DNA of 64,000 nt, taken from the NCBI RefSeq assembly GCF_041415945.1, contig NZ_JBGCUS010000001.1, forward strand, positions 2,852,001-2,916,000, read 5' to 3'. The notes beneath the pieces were generated by a model. The model had not been told where the DNA came from and made no database searches. It saw only the letters and a list, made by a program, of their open reading frames with translations. Source of the stretch: Ancylobacter sp. IITR112 (GTDB lineage Bacteria; Pseudomonadota; Alphaproteobacteria; Rhizobiales; Xanthobacteraceae). The position numbers and the translations under genes are program-made. This document shows positions 8,822 to 17,724 of this stretch, in pieces (the stretch's first letter is position 1; the number at the start of each line of letters is the position of its first letter).

Positions 8822-9442
8822 ATGAAGCTCGACTCCCCCCTCTTCGATCGCATCCGGGTGAAGCCCGACCGTGATCGCCGCCTGAAGGCGGAAGGCCCTA
8901 CCTGTGAATGGGAGGGCTGCTGCAATGCCGCGACTCACCGCGCGCCCAAGGGGCGGCAGATGGAGGGGCAGTTCTGGCGCTTCTGCTTCGAGCATGCCCG
9001 CGCCTATAACCAGTCCTATAATTATTTTGCCGGCATGGGGGACGACGCCGTCGCCGCCTATCAGAAGGACGCCGCCACCGGCCATCGCCCGACCTGGAAG
9101 ATGGGTTCCAAGGGCGGCGCGGCGCGGGCGGCCGAGCACGCCAAGCGCCATTCGACGGAAAATATCGGCGATCCCTTCGGTATGTTCGGCGAGGTCGGCG
9201 GCCGCGCCCGGGTTGAACCGGAAGCCCCGCGCGAAAGCCGGATGATCCGCAATGCCGAGCGCCGCGCCTTCGAATCCCTGGGCGTGGAGATTTCCGCCAC
9301 GCCGGAGGAGATCAAGGCCCGCTTCAAGGTGCTGGTGAAAAAGTACCACCCCGACGCCAATGGCGGCGACATTTCAACCGAGGACCGTCTGCGCGACGTG
9401 ATCCAGTCCTATAATCATCTCAAGAACGCGGGCTTCTGCTAG
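8822..9442 (+). CDS. J-domain (DnaJ-like) protein with N-terminal Cys/His cluster
   Basis: 206-residue co-chaperone-like protein. The C-terminal 70 residues form a J domain with the Hsp70-stimulating HPD tripeptide at 176-178 ([10 protein letters not shown]). The N-terminal half carries a compact Cys/His set (C28, C33, C34, H39, C55, H58) that could bind zinc; this part is not found in classical DnaJ. Start set at [10 protein letters not shown] (8822) because an in-frame start at 8765 would lie before the predicted promoter. It precedes cobS-cobT on the same strand with a 52-bp gap. The client is unknown. Confidence 0.85.
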   Translation: MKLDSPLFDRIRVKPDRDRRLKAEGPTCEWEGCCNAATHRAPKGRQMEGQFWRFCFEHARAYNQSYNYFAGMGDDAVAAYQKDAATGHRPTWKMGSKGGAARAAEHAKRHSTENIGDPFGMFGEVGGRARVEPEAPRESRMIRNAERRAFESLGVEISATPEEIKARFKVLVKKYHPDANGGDISTEDRLRDVIQSYNHLKNAGFC

Positions 9443-9494
9443 GGAAGCGCGTGCCAGACCAGCCCGCGCGGCATCGCGCGGCAACGGAGGAAGA

Positions 9495-10481
9495 ATGACC
9501 GCCCCGCTCACGCAAGCGCCCGCGCTGCCGGACATGAAGGTCTCTGTTCGTCAGGTGTTCGGCATCGACGTTGATCTCGAAGTGCCGGCCTATGCCGAAC
9601 CGGACGCCTATGTCCCGGAGATCGACCCGGACTATCTGTTCGACCGCCCGACCACGCTCGCCATCCTCGCCGGCTTCGCGCATAACCGCCGCGTGATGGT
9701 CACCGGCTATCACGGCACCGGCAAGTCGAGCCATATCGAGCAGGTCGCCGCCCGGCTCAACTGGCCCTGCGTGCGCGTGAACCTCGATAGCCATATCAGC
9801 CGTATCGACCTGATCGGCAAGGACGCCATCGTGGTGAAGGAGGGCCTGCAGGTCACCGAGTTCCGCGACGGCATCCTGCCCTGGGCCTACCAGAACAATG
9901 TCGCGCTGGTGTTCGACGAATATGACGCCGGCCGCCCGGACGTGATGTTCGTCATCCAGCGCGTACTGGAATCCGCCGGCCGGCTGACGCTGCTCGACCA
10001 GAACCGCGTCATCCGCCCGCACGGCGCTTTCCGCCTGTTCGCCACCGCCAACACGATCGGCCTCGGCGACACCACCGGCCTCTATCACGGCACGCAGCAG
10101 ATCAACCAGGCGCAGATGGACCGCTGGTCCATCGTCACCACGCTGAACTATCTGGCGCATGACAAGGAGGTCGACATCGTCGTCTCCAAGGCCAAGAACC
10201 TGCAGACGCCGGAAGGCCGCGACACCGCCGCGCGCATGGTGCGCCTCGCCGATCTCACCCGGCAGGCCTTCATCAATGGTGACCTGTCGACGGTGATGAG
10301 CCCCCGCACCGTCATCACCTGGGGCGAGAATGCCGAGATCTTCCAGGATCTCGCCTTCTCCTTCCGCGTGACCTTCCTCAACAAGTGCGACGAGCTGGAG
10401 CGCCCGCTGGTGGCGGAGTTCTACCAGCGCTGCTTCGGCAAGGAACTGACCGAATCCGCGGTCAACGTCGTCCTGTCCTGA
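9495..10481 (+). CDS. cobS: cobaltochelatase AAA+ subunit CobS
   Basis: AAA+ ATPase that, with CobT, powers insertion of Co2+ into hydrogenobyrinic acid a,c-diamide by CobN in the aerobic cobalamin pathway. Walker A is GYHGTGKSS (residues 71-79) and Walker B is [10 protein letters not shown]; the sensor region [19 protein letters not shown] is intact. The start is supported by a GGAGGAAG ribosome site. Length of 328 aa is normal. cobT follows after 100 bp that contain a GC-rich palindrome. cobN is not in this window. Confidence 0.96.
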   Translation: MTAPLTQAPALPDMKVSVRQVFGIDVDLEVPAYAEPDAYVPEIDPDYLFDRPTTLAILAGFAHNRRVMVTGYHGTGKSSHIEQVAARLNWPCVRVNLDSHISRIDLIGKDAIVVKEGLQVTEFRDGILPWAYQNNVALVFDEYDAGRPDVMFVIQRVLESAGRLTLLDQNRVIRPHGAFRLFATANTIGLGDTTGLYHGTQQINQAQMDRWSIVTTLNYLAHDKEVDIVVSKAKNLQTPEGRDTAARMVRLADLTRQAFINGDLSTVMSPRTVITWGENAEIFQDLAFSFRVTFLNKCDELERPLVAEFYQRCFGKELTESAVNVVLS

Positions 10482-10491
10482 GCGACACGCG

Positions 10492-10514
10492 CCCTCTCCC
10501 CGCCGGGGAGAGGG
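10492..10514. repeat. perfect GC-rich palindrome between cobS and cobT
   Basis: CCCTCTCCCC and GGGGAGAGGG, a perfect 10-bp stem, flank a 3-nt loop just after the cobS stop. No T-run follows. It resembles the widely scattered CTCTCCCC palindromic units of alphaproteobacterial genomes and may temper read-through or protect the cobS 3' end. Function is inference. Confidence 0.6.
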
Positions 10515-10581
10515 GCACCGCCCCCGCGTTCGGGGCGACCTCCCGCAGGGGAGCCGTGATGCCAACCTCCAAGGCAAGCCC

Positions 10582-12573
10582 ATGTCCACGTCGAACCGCA
10601 CCACCCGCACGCCGCCCAAGGAAGCCCCGACCGAGCCGCTGAAGCGCGCCGTCACCGGCTGCCTGCGCGCCATTGCGGGCAATCGCGAGATCGACGTGAC
10701 CTTCGGTTCGGAAAAGCCGGGCTTCGCCGATGGCCGCGCCCGCCTACCCGAGCCGGCGCGCCGCCTGTCGAAGCAGGACGCCGCCATCATGCGCGGCCAC
10801 GCCGATTCCATGGCGCTGCGCATGGCCTGCCACGATCCGAAGATCCACCAGCGCCTTGTGCCGATGGGCGAGCAGGCCCGCGCCGCCTTCGAGGCGGCCG
10901 AGCAGACACGCTGTGAATCGGTCGGCGCCCTGCGCATGGACGGCGTGGCGCTGAATCTCTCCGCCATGCTGGAAGACCGCTACCAGAAGGCCAATTTCGC
11001 CAATCTCGCCGACCGTTCCGACGCGCCGCTGGAACACGCGCTCTCGCTCATCCTGCGCGAGCGCATGACCGGCATGGCCCCGCCCGCCGCCGCGCGCGAG
11101 ATGGTCAATCTCTGGCGCGGCTTCATCGAGGAGCATGGCGCCACCGCGCTCGACGAACTCGCGGGCGCGGCGGAGAACCAGACCCGCTTCGCCGAGGCGA
11201 TGCGCGACCTCTTGTCCTCGCTCGGCATGGGCGAGGACATCGCCCCCTTCGACGAGAACAACGACCCCTCCACCGAGACCGACGACAGCCGCGACGACGA
11301 CAACGGCAAGGGCAGCGACAGCGAGGAGGAGGAGAACGCCGAGGGTCAGACCGAGGTCGACACCGACCTGTCCTCCGACCAGAACCCGGAAGAATCCGAG
11401 GAACAGCAGGACCAGCCCAATTCCGAACTGTCCGACGACGCGGAGCTTGGCGAATCCGATGACGCCTCCGAGCCGTGGAAGCCGGAAAACGCGGTGCCGG
11501 CCGAGCCGCGCCCGCCGGAATACCACCCCTTCACCCCGCGCTTCGACGAGACGGTGAACGCCGACGAACTGTGCGACGCCGAGGAACTGACCCGGCTGCG
11601 CGCCCATCTCGACAAGCAGCTCGTGCATCTCTCCGGCATCGTCGCCCGTCTCGCCAACCGGCTGCAGCGCAAGCTGATGGCGCAGCAGAGCCGTGGCTGG
11701 GAGTTCGACCTCGAAGAGGGCATGCTGGACCCGGCGCGCCTGCACCGCATCATTCTCGACCCGATGCAGCCGCTCTCCTTCAAGCGCGAGCGCGACACCG
11801 ATTTCCGCGACACCGTGGTTACCCTGCTGCTGGACAATTCCGGCTCGATGCGCGGCCGGCCGATCACGGTCGCTGCCGCCTGCGCCGATATTCTCGCCCG
11901 CACGCTGGAACGCTGCGGCGTGAAGGTGGAAATCCTCGGCTTCACCACCAAGGCGTGGAAGGGCGGGCAGGCGCGCGAAGCCTGGCTGTCCGCCGGCAAG
12001 CCGGGCGCGCCCGGCCGGCTGAACGACCTGCGCCACATCATCTACAAGGCGGCCGACGCCCCCTGGCGCCGGGCACGTCGCAATCTCGGCCTGATGATGC
12101 GCGAGGGGCTGCTGAAGGAGAACATCGACGGCGAGGCGCTGGAATGGGCGCATAACCGGCTGCTGGCCCGCAATGAATCGCGCCGCATCCTGATGATGAT
12201 CTCCGACGGCGCGCCGGTGGACGATTCCACCCTCTCGGTGAACCCCGGCAATTATCTGGAGCGGCATCTGCGCTGGATGATCCAGCAGATCGAGGACAAG
12301 TCCCCGGTGGAACTGATCGCCATCGGCATCGGCCATGACGTGACGCGCTATTACAAGCGCGCCGTCACCATTGTCGATGCCGAGGAACTCGGCGGCGCGA
12401 TGACCGAGAAGCTGGCGGAACTGTTCAGCGAGCAGGGCGCGCGCGGGTGCGCCAAGGAGACCAAGGGCCGCAGTGCCGCCGCCTTCGCGCAGACCCCCAA
12501 GGCGGCGCCCAAGCCCGCAGCGCCGGCCGGCCGGCCGGCAGCGACGCCGCTCTCCACCCGCCGGGTGCATTAG
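10582..12573 (+). CDS. cobT: cobaltochelatase subunit CobT
   Basis: 663-residue partner of CobS in the ATP-dependent cobalt chelatase. The N-terminal half is helical. A strongly acidic Asp/Glu linker spans about residues 220-310, and the C-terminal half is a von Willebrand A domain with a MIDAS site ([11 protein letters not shown], then [11 protein letters not shown]), which docks on CobN. A short Ala/Pro tail ends the protein. Together with cobS it forms a chelatase module, and the two are on the same strand. Length is slightly above the usual 630 because of the tail. Confidence 0.95.
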   Translation: MSTSNRTTRTPPKEAPTEPLKRAVTGCLRAIAGNREIDVTFGSEKPGFADGRARLPEPARRLSKQDAAIMRGHADSMALRMACHDPKIHQRLVPMGEQARAAFEAAEQTRCESVGALRMDGVALNLSAMLEDRYQKANFANLADRSDAPLEHALSLILRERMTGMAPPAAAREMVNLWRGFIEEHGATALDELAGAAENQTRFAEAMRDLLSSLGMGEDIAPFDENNDPSTETDDSRDDDNGKGSDSEEEENAEGQTEVDTDLSSDQNPEESEEQQDQPNSELSDDAELGESDDASEPWKPENAVPAEPRPPEYHPFTPRFDETVNADELCDAEELTRLRAHLDKQLVHLSGIVARLANRLQRKLMAQQSRGWEFDLEEGMLDPARLHRIILDPMQPLSFKRERDTDFRDTVVTLLLDNSGSMRGRPITVAAACADILARTLERCGVKVEILGFTTKAWKGGQAREAWLSAGKPGAPGRLNDLRHIIYKAADAPWRRARRNLGLMMREGLLKENIDGEALEWAHNRLLARNESRRILMMISDGAPVDDSTLSVNPGNYLERHLRWMIQQIEDKSPVELIAIGIGHDVTRYYKRAVTIVDAEELGGAMTEKLAELFSEQGARGCAKETKGRSAAAFAQTPKAAPKPAAPAGRPAATPLSTRRVH

Positions 12574-12610
12574 GGGTGCAAAAGCGGCGGCGGCCGCTCT
12601 GTCCGCCGCC

Positions 12611-12700
12611 GTCATCCCGGCCGCAGCGAAGCGAAGAGCCGGGATCGCATTTGAAGACGCGCGGAGCGATCCCGGATCGGCCTTTGGCCGTCCGGATGAC
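12611..12700 (-). repeat. dispersed 90-bp repeat, copy A
   Basis: A 90-bp unit bounded by GTCATCC...GGATGAC termini with internal CGGGATCG/CGATCCCG blocks that can fold on themselves. The reverse complement aligns along its whole length with the unit at 35940-36027. Both copies are intergenic. A fragment of one terminus (GTCATCCCGG) recurs at 12761-12770. It looks like a non-autonomous palindromic repeat, not a transposon; no transposase is nearby. Confidence 0.75.
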
Positions 12701-12729
12701 GTTTAGCCCGTGGATCGGAAAATGGAGCC

Positions 12730-12759
12730 TTGAAACCCGGCGCCGCCGCCCCATATAGG
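12730..12759 (+). promoter_or_regulatory. predicted sigma70 promoter of a small RNA
   Basis: TTGAAA (12730-12735), 18-bp spacer, TATAGG (12754-12759). No open reading frame follows before the intrinsic terminator at 12921-12946, so the predicted transcript from about 12766 is non-coding. Confidence 0.5.
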
Positions 12760-12765
12760 CGTCAT

Positions 12766-12946
12766 CCCGGTCAGAACAGGGCTTCCGGCATGTTGGCACC
12801 TCGTCAGTGCCTCGCCGGATGGAGAGCGGTCAGGACGGATGTACTCCGGCCGCATTCGCACCCTCCGGCCGCTTGACGAGCGGCCGGCCTCTGACCGGTT
12901 CTCTTCGTTAGAAGACAGGAAGCGCGCCCGCAAGGCGCGCTTTTTT
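12766..12946 (+). ncRNA. candidate structured small RNA, about 180 nt
   Basis: Between cobT and the convergent HemY-like gene lies a segment with a promoter, several strong hairpins and a terminator. Hairpin 1 pairs 12784-12789 with 12814-12819 and, inside it, 12795-12799 with 12807-12811. A long domain is closed by CGGTCAG (12827-12833) with CTGACCG (12891-12897) and contains a 9-bp hairpin (12865-12873 with 12879-12887, loop TGACG). An upstream CCGGTCAG (12767-12774) can alternatively pair with 12891-12898. The length is in the range of 6S RNA, but I cannot confirm that family from sequence alone. Antisense reading gives no plausible protein. Confidence 0.5.
12921..12946 (+). terminator. 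intrinsic terminator of the small RNA
   Basis: AGCGCGCC, loop CGCAA, GGCGCGCT: a perfect 8-bp stem running straight into six T residues (12941-12946). This is the clearest rho-independent terminator in the window. It would end the small RNA and any cobT read-through. The A-poor flank on the other side makes it less suited to stopping the opposing HemY-like gene. Confidence 0.85.
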
Positions 12947-12968
12947 GTTGGCGCCCGGCGGGGCGTCG

Positions 12969-14573
12969 TCAGACCGGGTAAGGCGGGCGCCCCCCATTCG
13001 GCTCGTCGCCGAAGGAGCCGCCGGGACCGGGATCGTCCGGCAGATGCGGCATGGCGACGACAGGCGAGGGCTTGCCCGTCGCGCTGTCGGCCGGTTTCGC
13101 CGGCGAGGCGGCGGCAGGCGCCGGCTTGGCGGCCGCCTCCGGCTTCTCCGCCTCCGGCGCCAGGCTGGCCGCGGCGCTCTCACCGGTCAGATCGACCACC
13201 ACATCGGCCGGCGCCGAGGGCGGGCGGCTCTCGATGGCGGCGGCGATGGCGAGCTTCACCCGCTCGGCCTCATTCTCCAGCATCGGCGTCGTGGCGAGCC
13301 CGGGCGGCAGTTTCCATTCATAGGCGTCGAGCCGGCCGGTGACGGGCGACACCGGCCCCCAGGCCTCCGCCACTACGCCATCGGCCACCCAGGCCGGATC
13401 GCGCTGGGCCCGCACCGCACGGGCGGTCCATTCGCGCGCCTTGCCGACATCGCCATGCTCGCCCGCTTCCAGTTCCGCCATCAGCAGGCAGGTGCGCTGC
13501 GTCGGCGCCACCAGCAGCGGCGCCAGCGCCGTGCGGGCGACATCGAAATCCTGCGCGTCGAGCGCGGCGCGTGCGAGCGCCATGGCGCTTTCCGGATGCG
13601 CCGGCTGATGGGCGGTCAGCGTGCGCACGCGCTTCAGCCGCTCGCGCGAGGCGTCGCCCGGCCGCAGATGCAGATAGGCGTCGGCAAGGTCGGGATGCGG
13701 GGTCGCCGCATAGGCCGTTTCGAGGATCTTCGCCGCCTTGCGCGTGTCGCCGGAGGCGCCGAGCAGCCGCCCGGCAATGTCCGCCGCCGGCACAAGGGTG
13801 GGGGCGAGGCGCGCGGCTTCCTGCGCCTTCTCCCGCGCGGTGGCGGGGTCGGAGAGTTCGAGCGCCTGCGCCTGCGCGGCGAGCAGCACCGCGCGGCGGC
13901 GGCGATGGGTGGCGCGGTCGAGCGCGCCATGCGCCGCCTCGCGTTCCAGCATCGCCAGCGCGCCGGCGAAATCGCCATTGAGGCAGCGGGCCTCGATCAC
14001 CGCATCCGCCGCCCAGGCAAGGCCGGGCTCGTGGCGGGCAGCCTCCTCCGCCGCCTGCAGCGCCGCGCCTTGATCACCGCGCCGCCGCGCTTCCACATGC
14101 AGCCCGCGCAGGCCGAGCAGCCGCGTGCCGGGATTCTCGGTCATGGAGCGAAACACCACCTCGGCGCCGGCGGCATCGCCGGAAAGCTGCGCCGCCTGCG
14201 CCGCCAACAGCTTGCTGAGCGGCTCCTCGCCGAGCAGGCGCTGCGCGTCATTGGCCGCCCGGCGCGCGCCGACCGCGTCGCCGGAACCGACTGCGACAAG
14301 CCCGCGCGTTACCGCCGACCAGCCGCGATTGCGCCTCCGGCTGCGCCAGGAATGGGCGATGGCATCCGGCGAGCGGACGACCAGCCGCAACAGGGTCCAC
14401 AACAGGATCGTCACCGCCAGCAGCGCCAGCAGGGCGCTGGCCGCGACGAGGATGCTGGTCTCAACCTGCCAGCCCTGCCAGTCGATGACCACCGCGCCAG
14501 GTCGGTCGGCCAGCCAGGCGATGCCGAAGGCGACGGCAGAAAGAACGAGGAGATAGACGACGAGCCGGATCAC
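12969..14573 (-). CDS. HemY-like TPR membrane protein
   Basis: 534-residue inner-membrane protein of the HemY N-terminal-domain family, encoded at the end of the haem operon. Two N-terminal membrane helices (about residues 3-22 and 42-64) precede the conserved SRRRNRGWSAVTRGLVAVGSGD block and a series of TPR-like helical repeats reaching residue 400. An Ala/Pro-rich tail follows. The name comes from genomic association with haem synthesis; its biochemical role is unsettled, and it is not the protoporphyrinogen oxidase also called HemY. The start overlaps the upstream stop by 4 bp (ATGA). Confidence 0.88.
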   Translation of the reverse strand: MIRLVVYLLVLSAVAFGIAWLADRPGAVVIDWQGWQVETSILVAASALLALLAVTILLWTLLRLVVRSPDAIAHSWRSRRRNRGWSAVTRGLVAVGSGDAVGARRAANDAQRLLGEEPLSKLLAAQAAQLSGDAAGAEVVFRSMTENPGTRLLGLRGLHVEARRRGDQGAALQAAEEAARHEPGLAWAADAVIEARCLNGDFAGALAMLEREAAHGALDRATHRRRRAVLLAAQAQALELSDPATAREKAQEAARLAPTLVPAADIAGRLLGASGDTRKAAKILETAYAATPHPDLADAYLHLRPGDASRERLKRVRTLTAHQPAHPESAMALARAALDAQDFDVARTALAPLLVAPTQRTCLLMAELEAGEHGDVGKAREWTARAVRAQRDPAWVADGVVAEAWGPVSPVTGRLDAYEWKLPPGLATTPMLENEAERVKLAIAAAIESRPPSAPADVVVDLTGESAAASLAPEAEKPEAAAKPAPAAASPAKPADSATGKPSPVVAMPHLPDDPGPGGSFGDEPNGGRPPYPV

Positions 14574-15934
14574 TGGCTTGCTCCCGCGAGAGTGGCGAGC
14601 GCCCGCCGATGCAGATCGGCGAGAGTGTTGAGCGCCGCCTGCCGGGCATCCAGCGCCGCCACAACCGGCTGGGCGGCGCTGCGCTCGGCCTCCGGCAGGG
14701 CGGCGATGGCCGTCCGCGCCGCCTCGGCATCGCCGCGCGACAGCGCCTGCTCGGCCTTGGCGATATCGGCGGAAGCCGCCGCGTCATCCGAGCGGCGGAT
14801 GGTGACGAGCTTCTTGGCCCCGTCAATGAGGGTACCGACGATCCCCTCCTCGCCCGCCGTGGCGGGGGTCGCCTCGGCCGCCTTGGGCGCGGTGGCGGCG
14901 CGCAACTCGGCGGCCAGCGCGGCATTCGTCGCGTAGCCGCTGGCGGCGGCCGGCTCCAACGAAGCGAGCGCGGCCGAATCCGGGCCGAGCATCGTCTGCG
15001 CCGCCTTCAATTCCGTGGCGAAGGGGCGGCCCGCGAGCACCGCGTCGCGCAGCGTGTCGAGCACGACAAGCTGAGCCGCTCCCTGGCCGCTGCTGCGCTG
15101 CGCGGCGGTGGCGGCGCCGAGCTTCTCTTCCAGCGCGGCGAGGCGGGTATTGGTCGCTTCAAGCGCGGCGGGCGAGGCCGCGGGTGCCGGGGCCGGGAGG
15201 GCGGCAATGCGCTGTTCCAGCGCCTCGACCTGCCCCTTCACCGCCGCGACATCGTCCGGCGACGCTGCCGGGGCGGCGGCGGGCAGCGCATCGACCTTGG
15301 AGCCGAGCGCACCCAGCCCGCTTTCCAGCGCGTCGAGGCGCGTCGCCAGCTCAGCGGGGGCGGCGAGCCCAGGCGCCGGCGCGTCGCCATTGCGCGATTC
15401 CAGCATTTCCAGCCGCTGGCGCAGATCGAGTGCACGCGCTTCCAGCTCGGTGATCGCCTCGACATTCTGTTCGGCGCTGGAAAAGGCGGAGACGACCGCC
15501 ACCGCGAAGGCGGCGCCGAGAGCGCCGGAAATCACCGCGACGATCAGCGTGCCGACCAGGCCAAGCTGGCGCTTGGGTGCCGGTTCGGCCGGCGGGGGCA
15601 CCGGATGCACCGGCTCGGCCGGCTCCGGCCGCTCCCCCGCAGCATCGACGGCCTCCTTGGCATCGACGGTCTGGCCGGCCGCATCGAGCACCGGCACCTC
15701 GCCCGCCGGCGCGTCAGTAGTGGAGGCGTCGGGGGCGGGGGTGTCGGGAGCGGGCGCCGTTTCAGGCGGCACGTCGGTGCCGGCCGGCGGCGGGACGTTA
15801 TCGTCCGGCGCCGTCTGCTTTTCCGGTGTCACGTCGCGGGCGGCGAGGTCGAGCGTCGGCGGCTTGCGGCGCGCGGGCTTGGCTCCGGCCTCCGGCTTGT
15901 CCTTCGCGTCCTTGTTCGGATCGTCTGTCGCCAC
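14570..15934 (-). CDS. COG4223 (mitofilin-like) membrane protein
   Basis: 454-residue protein typical of the slot between hemD and hemY in Hyphomicrobiales. A GTG start at 15934 is chosen because GGAGG lies 7 nt upstream and the protein then opens with a charged cytoplasmic stretch. A single membrane helix (LGLVGTLIVAVISGALGAAF) lies near residue 130, followed by a long periplasmic coiled-coil rich in Ala/Glu/Leu and a C-terminal helical domain. The family has been likened to mitofilin, which shapes inner membranes in mitochondria; a comparable role here is inference. The GTG start is fairly secure. Confidence 0.82.
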   Translation of the reverse strand: MATDDPNKDAKDKPEAGAKPARRKPPTLDLAARDVTPEKQTAPDDNVPPPAGTDVPPETAPAPDTPAPDASTTDAPAGEVPVLDAAGQTVDAKEAVDAAGERPEPAEPVHPVPPPAEPAPKRQLGLVGTLIVAVISGALGAAFAVAVVSAFSSAEQNVEAITELEARALDLRQRLEMLESRNGDAPAPGLAAPAELATRLDALESGLGALGSKVDALPAAAPAASPDDVAAVKGQVEALEQRIAALPAPAPAASPAALEATNTRLAALEEKLGAATAAQRSSGQGAAQLVVLDTLRDAVLAGRPFATELKAAQTMLGPDSAALASLEPAAASGYATNAALAAELRAATAPKAAEATPATAGEEGIVGTLIDGAKKLVTIRRSDDAAASADIAKAEQALSRGDAEAARTAIAALPEAERSAAQPVVAALDARQAALNTLADLHRRALATLAGASQ

Positions 15935-16029
15935 GTCCTTACCTCCGCCTTGATAAAGCACCGGGCCGGCCCCTGGTTCCGGGATAGACCGCCCGTCCCC
16001 GCGCCGCAACCTCGGGAGAGTGCGATGGT

Positions 16030-16734
16030 TTACCGGGCCAGCAGTTCGAACAGCCCGTCCTCGGTGGGTTCGCGGGCGATCCGGGTCGGCCAGCCCGCCG
16101 CCGCCAGCGGCTTCGCCACATTGGCGGAGAAGCACAGATGTTCGACATGGCGCAATTGGGACGCCACGCCCGCCGCTTGTGCGCGCGCCGCAAGGGTGGC
16201 CGAGGTGCGTGGCGAAAAATGGAAGGCCGCGTCGATCCGCCCCGCCCGCACCGCCTCCACCGTCGCCGGCGCCAGCGCCTCGGCCGGCACGGTGCGGTAG
16301 ATCACGAAAAGTTCGGTGGAAATGCCGTCCGCCGCCAGCACCTCGCCGATCTCAACCGCCCGGTCCTCGCCGGCGACATAGAGCAGCCGCGCCCCGGCCG
16401 GCAGGCGCTCGCGCAGCAGCGCGCCCAGCGCCGCCCCGTCGCCGCCCGCCACATGCACCTCGGTGAACGCCTTCGGTGCCGCCGCCGCCGTGCGCCGTCC
16501 CACGGCATAGAGCGGCAGGCCCGCCAGCGCCGGCAGCTCCGGCCGCGCGCCCAGCAGCCGCGCGCCATTGACGCTGGTCAGGGTCACCGCGTCGAACGCG
16601 CCGGGGGGCAGAAGCGCCTCGGGCAGCGCCTCGACCGACAGCATCGAGTCGACCACCGCCTCATGGCCGGCCGCGTGCAGCCGCTCGGCGGTGGCCTGCG
16701 CGTCCGGCTGCGGCCGTGTCACCAGCACCCGCAT
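16030..16734 (-). CDS. hemD: uroporphyrinogen-III synthase
   Basis: Cyclises hydroxymethylbilane with inversion of ring D to give uroporphyrinogen III, the branch point for haem and B12. The protein starts [12 protein letters not shown], the usual N-terminus, and shows the two-lobed HemD pattern with LTSVNGARLL and HFSPRTSATLAARA. Its ATG shares one base with the hemC stop (TGATG), so the start is well defined and coupled. 234 residues is normal. Sequence conservation in this family is always low, hence the slightly reduced confidence. Confidence 0.93.
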   Translation of the reverse strand: MRVLVTRPQPDAQATAERLHAAGHEAVVDSMLSVEALPEALLPPGAFDAVTLTSVNGARLLGARPELPALAGLPLYAVGRRTAAAAPKAFTEVHVAGGDGAALGALLRERLPAGARLLYVAGEDRAVEIGEVLAADGISTELFVIYRTVPAEALAPATVEAVRAGRIDAAFHFSPRTSATLAARAQAAGVASQLRHVEHLCFSANVAKPLAAAGWPTRIAREPTEDGLFELLAR

Positions 16735-17663
16735 CAGTGCGGCAGCAATTCGGGCGGCACCATGGCGCGCATTTCCTTGCCCGCCGCGATGCCTAGTTCC
16801 AGCGCGCGGTTGATCGGCCCGTAGCGCACGATCTCGTAGAAGCGCGAGCCGTCCGGCGCCAGCACCACCCCACGAAAGCGGATCTCGTCGCCCTCCACCT
16901 GCGCCAGCCCGCCGATCGGCGTGCGGCAGGAGCCGTCGAGTTCGGCGAGATAGGCCCGCTCCACCCGCAAAGCGAGCCCGGTCGCCGGGCTGACCACCGG
17001 CACCACGAGCGCGTCGACCGCGATGTCGCCGAAGCGCGTCTCGATCGCCACCGCTCCCTGCCCAACGGCGGGCAGGAAGTCGGTCGTCTCCAGCACCGAA
17101 CTCACCTTGTCGGCGAGGCCGAGCCGGCTGAGCCCGGCATAGGCGAGCAGCGTGCCATCGAATTCGCCGCTCTCCACCTTGGCAAGGCGGGTGTGCACAT
17201 TGCCGCGCAGAAGCTGGACGTTGAGGTCGGGCCGCAGCCGGCGCAGTTGCGCCTCGCGCCGCAGCGAGGCGGTGCCCACCTTCGCGCCGGGCTTGAGATC
17301 GCGCAGCGCCACGCCCTCGCGCAGGATCAGCGCGTCGCGCACATCGGCGCGGGGGAGATAGCCGACAAGGTGCAGCCCGTCCGGAAGCCGCGTCGGCATG
17401 TCCTTGGCCGAATGCACGGCGAGGTCGATGCGCCGGTCGAGCAGCGCTTCTTCCAGCTCCTTGGTGAACAGCCCCTTGCCGCCGGCTTCCGACAGCGCCC
17501 GGTCGGTGATGGCGTCGCCCGTGGTGCGGATCACCTGCACCTCCACCGCCTCGTCCGGCCAGCGATGCGCCTTCAGCAGCGCGTCGCGTACCGCATGCGC
17601 CTGCCACAGGGCGAGCGGGCTGCCACGGGTGCCGAGCCGGAGTTTGGGAAGCGATTGCGTCAT
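16734..17663 (-). CDS. hemC: porphobilinogen deaminase (hydroxymethylbilane synthase)
   Basis: Condenses four porphobilinogens into hydroxymethylbilane on a dipyrromethane cofactor. Seen are [15 protein letters not shown] at the N-terminus, [37 protein letters not shown] and the cofactor cysteine in [12 protein letters not shown]. Start at 17663 (MTQSLPK); upstream in-frame codons run into tsaD. 309 aa is normal. First gene of the hemC-hemD-COG4223-hemY operon, divergent from tsaD with only 61 bp between. Confidence 0.97.
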   Translation of the reverse strand: MTQSLPKLRLGTRGSPLALWQAHAVRDALLKAHRWPDEAVEVQVIRTTGDAITDRALSEAGGKGLFTKELEEALLDRRIDLAVHSAKDMPTRLPDGLHLVGYLPRADVRDALILREGVALRDLKPGAKVGTASLRREAQLRRLRPDLNVQLLRGNVHTRLAKVESGEFDGTLLAYAGLSRLGLADKVSSVLETTDFLPAVGQGAVAIETRFGDIAVDALVVPVVSPATGLALRVERAYLAELDGSCRTPIGGLAQVEGDEIRFRGVVLAPDGSRFYEIVRYGPINRALELGIAAGKEMRAMVPPELLPH

Positions 17664-17724
17664 GCCGTCCTGCGGTGCTAGCGGTTCGTATGCGTTCAGT
17701 TCACCGGCCAACCCCGTAAAGTCA

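Noticed and set aside
12766..12946. Signal recognition particle RNA or tRNA in the cobT downstream region
   Set aside because: The GGAAGC tetraloop/asymmetric-loop motif of SRP RNA and the tRNA arms (TTCRA loop, CCA end) are absent.
17664..17724. Search for a riboswitch or tRNA in divergent hemC/tsaD region
   Set aside because: Only 61 bp, with no conserved box or strong hairpin.
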